Shown: positions 6,436 through 6,885 of the stretch, piece after piece
Numbering within the stretch: the stretch's first letter is position 1
Layout of the letters: the number at the start of each line of letters is the position of its first letter
Origin: Planctomycetaceae bacterium
GTDB taxonomy: Bacteria; Planctomycetota; Planctomycetia; Pirellulales; UBA1268
DNA: 6,885 bases
Assembly (NCBI GenBank): GCA_947440895.1
Contig: CANETO010000103.1
Span: 1 to 6,885 of the forward strand
Direction: 5' to 3'
Position numbers and translations under genes: made by a program
Notes under the pieces: generated by a model
Seen by the model: the letters and a program-made list of their open reading frames with translations, nothing else
Told to the model about the DNA's origin: nothing
Database searches by the model: none

Positions 6436-6885
6436 ATCCCCTATTCCCGAGACGGCTTTCGGTCGGCAGAACCCGTTTGCCGCGCGGCTTCTTGAAAATC
6501 GCCGACTCAACCAGCAAGGTTCGAGCAAAGATACCCGCCACATCGTCATCGAATTAGGCTCCGCCGGTCCGAACTACACCTGTGGCGATGCCCTCGGCGT
6601 CTTTCCGCGGAACCCCGAGCCTCTGGTCAGTGAATTCATCGAAACGCTGGGCCTAAAAAACGACCCTGCCCTGCACGACACAATTGCAACCTCTGCCGTC
6701 CTCAACCGTGTCAGGAAGAAGTTTGTTCGAGCTGTGGCGGAAAAAGCTGTGGGCCCGGCACAGCAGAGATTCCAGGACATGTTTGCCGACGATAAAAAGT
6801 TCGACCACTACATTTTCGACCGGGATGTGATCGATGTTCTTCGTGATGCTCCGGGAGTTCATTTTGAGCCCGCGGAAATTCCCGG
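6428..6885 (+). CDS. Sulfite reductase flavoprotein (CysJ-like) FAD-binding reductase, N-terminal part
   Basis: The 152 codons present resemble the FAD_binding_1/connecting domain of sulfite reductase (NADPH) flavoprotein alpha subunits and cytochrome P450 reductase-type enzymes. Such proteins take electrons from NADPH through FAD. The clearest segment is residues 17-76: FAARLLENRRLN, then TRHIVIELGSAG (36-47) and YTCGDALGVFPRN (50-62). A mostly helical stretch follows, as expected of the connecting domain. Full-length CysJ carries an N-terminal FMN-binding flavodoxin domain before this point. Here the protein begins only about 16 residues ahead of the FAD domain, so that domain is absent or encoded elsewhere. 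The FAD motif RxYS and the NADPH site lie beyond the right edge. The start has a good Shine-Dalgarno and overlaps the membrane-protein gene by 8 nt. The electron acceptor is unknown; sulfite reductase is one candidate. Confidence 0.82.
   Translation, partial: MAESPIPETAFGRQNPFAARLLENRRLNQQGSSKDTRHIVIELGSAGPNYTCGDALGVFPRNPEPLVSEFIETLGLKNDPALHDTIATSAVLNRVRKKFVRAVAEKAVGPAQQRFQDMFADDKKFDHYIFDRDVIDVLRDAPGVHFEPAEIP

Overview
The window is GC-rich bacterial DNA. It holds two gene blocks that point away from each other, separated by a gap of about 0.3 kb (5180-5475). Nothing in it is a firm taxonomic marker. The GC-rich coding style, a GCTAGAATGG-type motif ahead of a gene and the gene set would suit a planctomycete-like or related environmental bacterium, but that is a weak guess.

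Left block, minus strand (5179 down to 1). In transcription order it holds an acetyl-CoA hydrolase/4-hydroxybutyrate CoA-transferase-type enzyme, then after about 100 bp four tightly packed genes with the classic hydB-hydG-hydD-hydA order of a cytosolic group 3b [NiFe] hydrogenase (NADP-linked bidirectional hydrogenase, or 'sulfhydrogenase'). HydB is an AsrA-like Fe-S subunit. HydG is an FAD/NAD(P)H reductase with a [2Fe-2S] site. HydD is the small Fe-S subunit and HydA is the NiFe catalytic subunit. hydB/hydG overlap by 4 nt and hydD/hydA by 8 nt, so the four are almost certainly one operon. HydA runs off the left edge; about 310 codons are present, so its C-terminal NiFe ligand motif is not visible.

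Right block, plus strand (5476 to the edge). An unrecognised protein with about seven membrane segments overlaps by 8 nt a flavoprotein of the sulfite reductase alpha subunit (CysJ)/FAD_binding_1 type. The flavoprotein starts directly at the FAD/connecting domain without an N-terminal flavodoxin domain, and it is cut by the right edge.

Working together: the hydrogenase would exchange electrons between H2 and NADP(H) (or polysulfide), with HydG and HydB carrying electrons between the pyridine nucleotide and HydDA. The CoA-transferase may conserve acyl-CoA energy in the same fermentative or redox-balancing state, but that link rests on position only. The coupled membrane protein and truncated-type flavoprotein look like a separate redox unit, and its electron acceptor is unknown. 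This pair is the least explained part of the window. No RNA genes, insertion sequences, CRISPR arrays or clear rho-independent terminators were seen.
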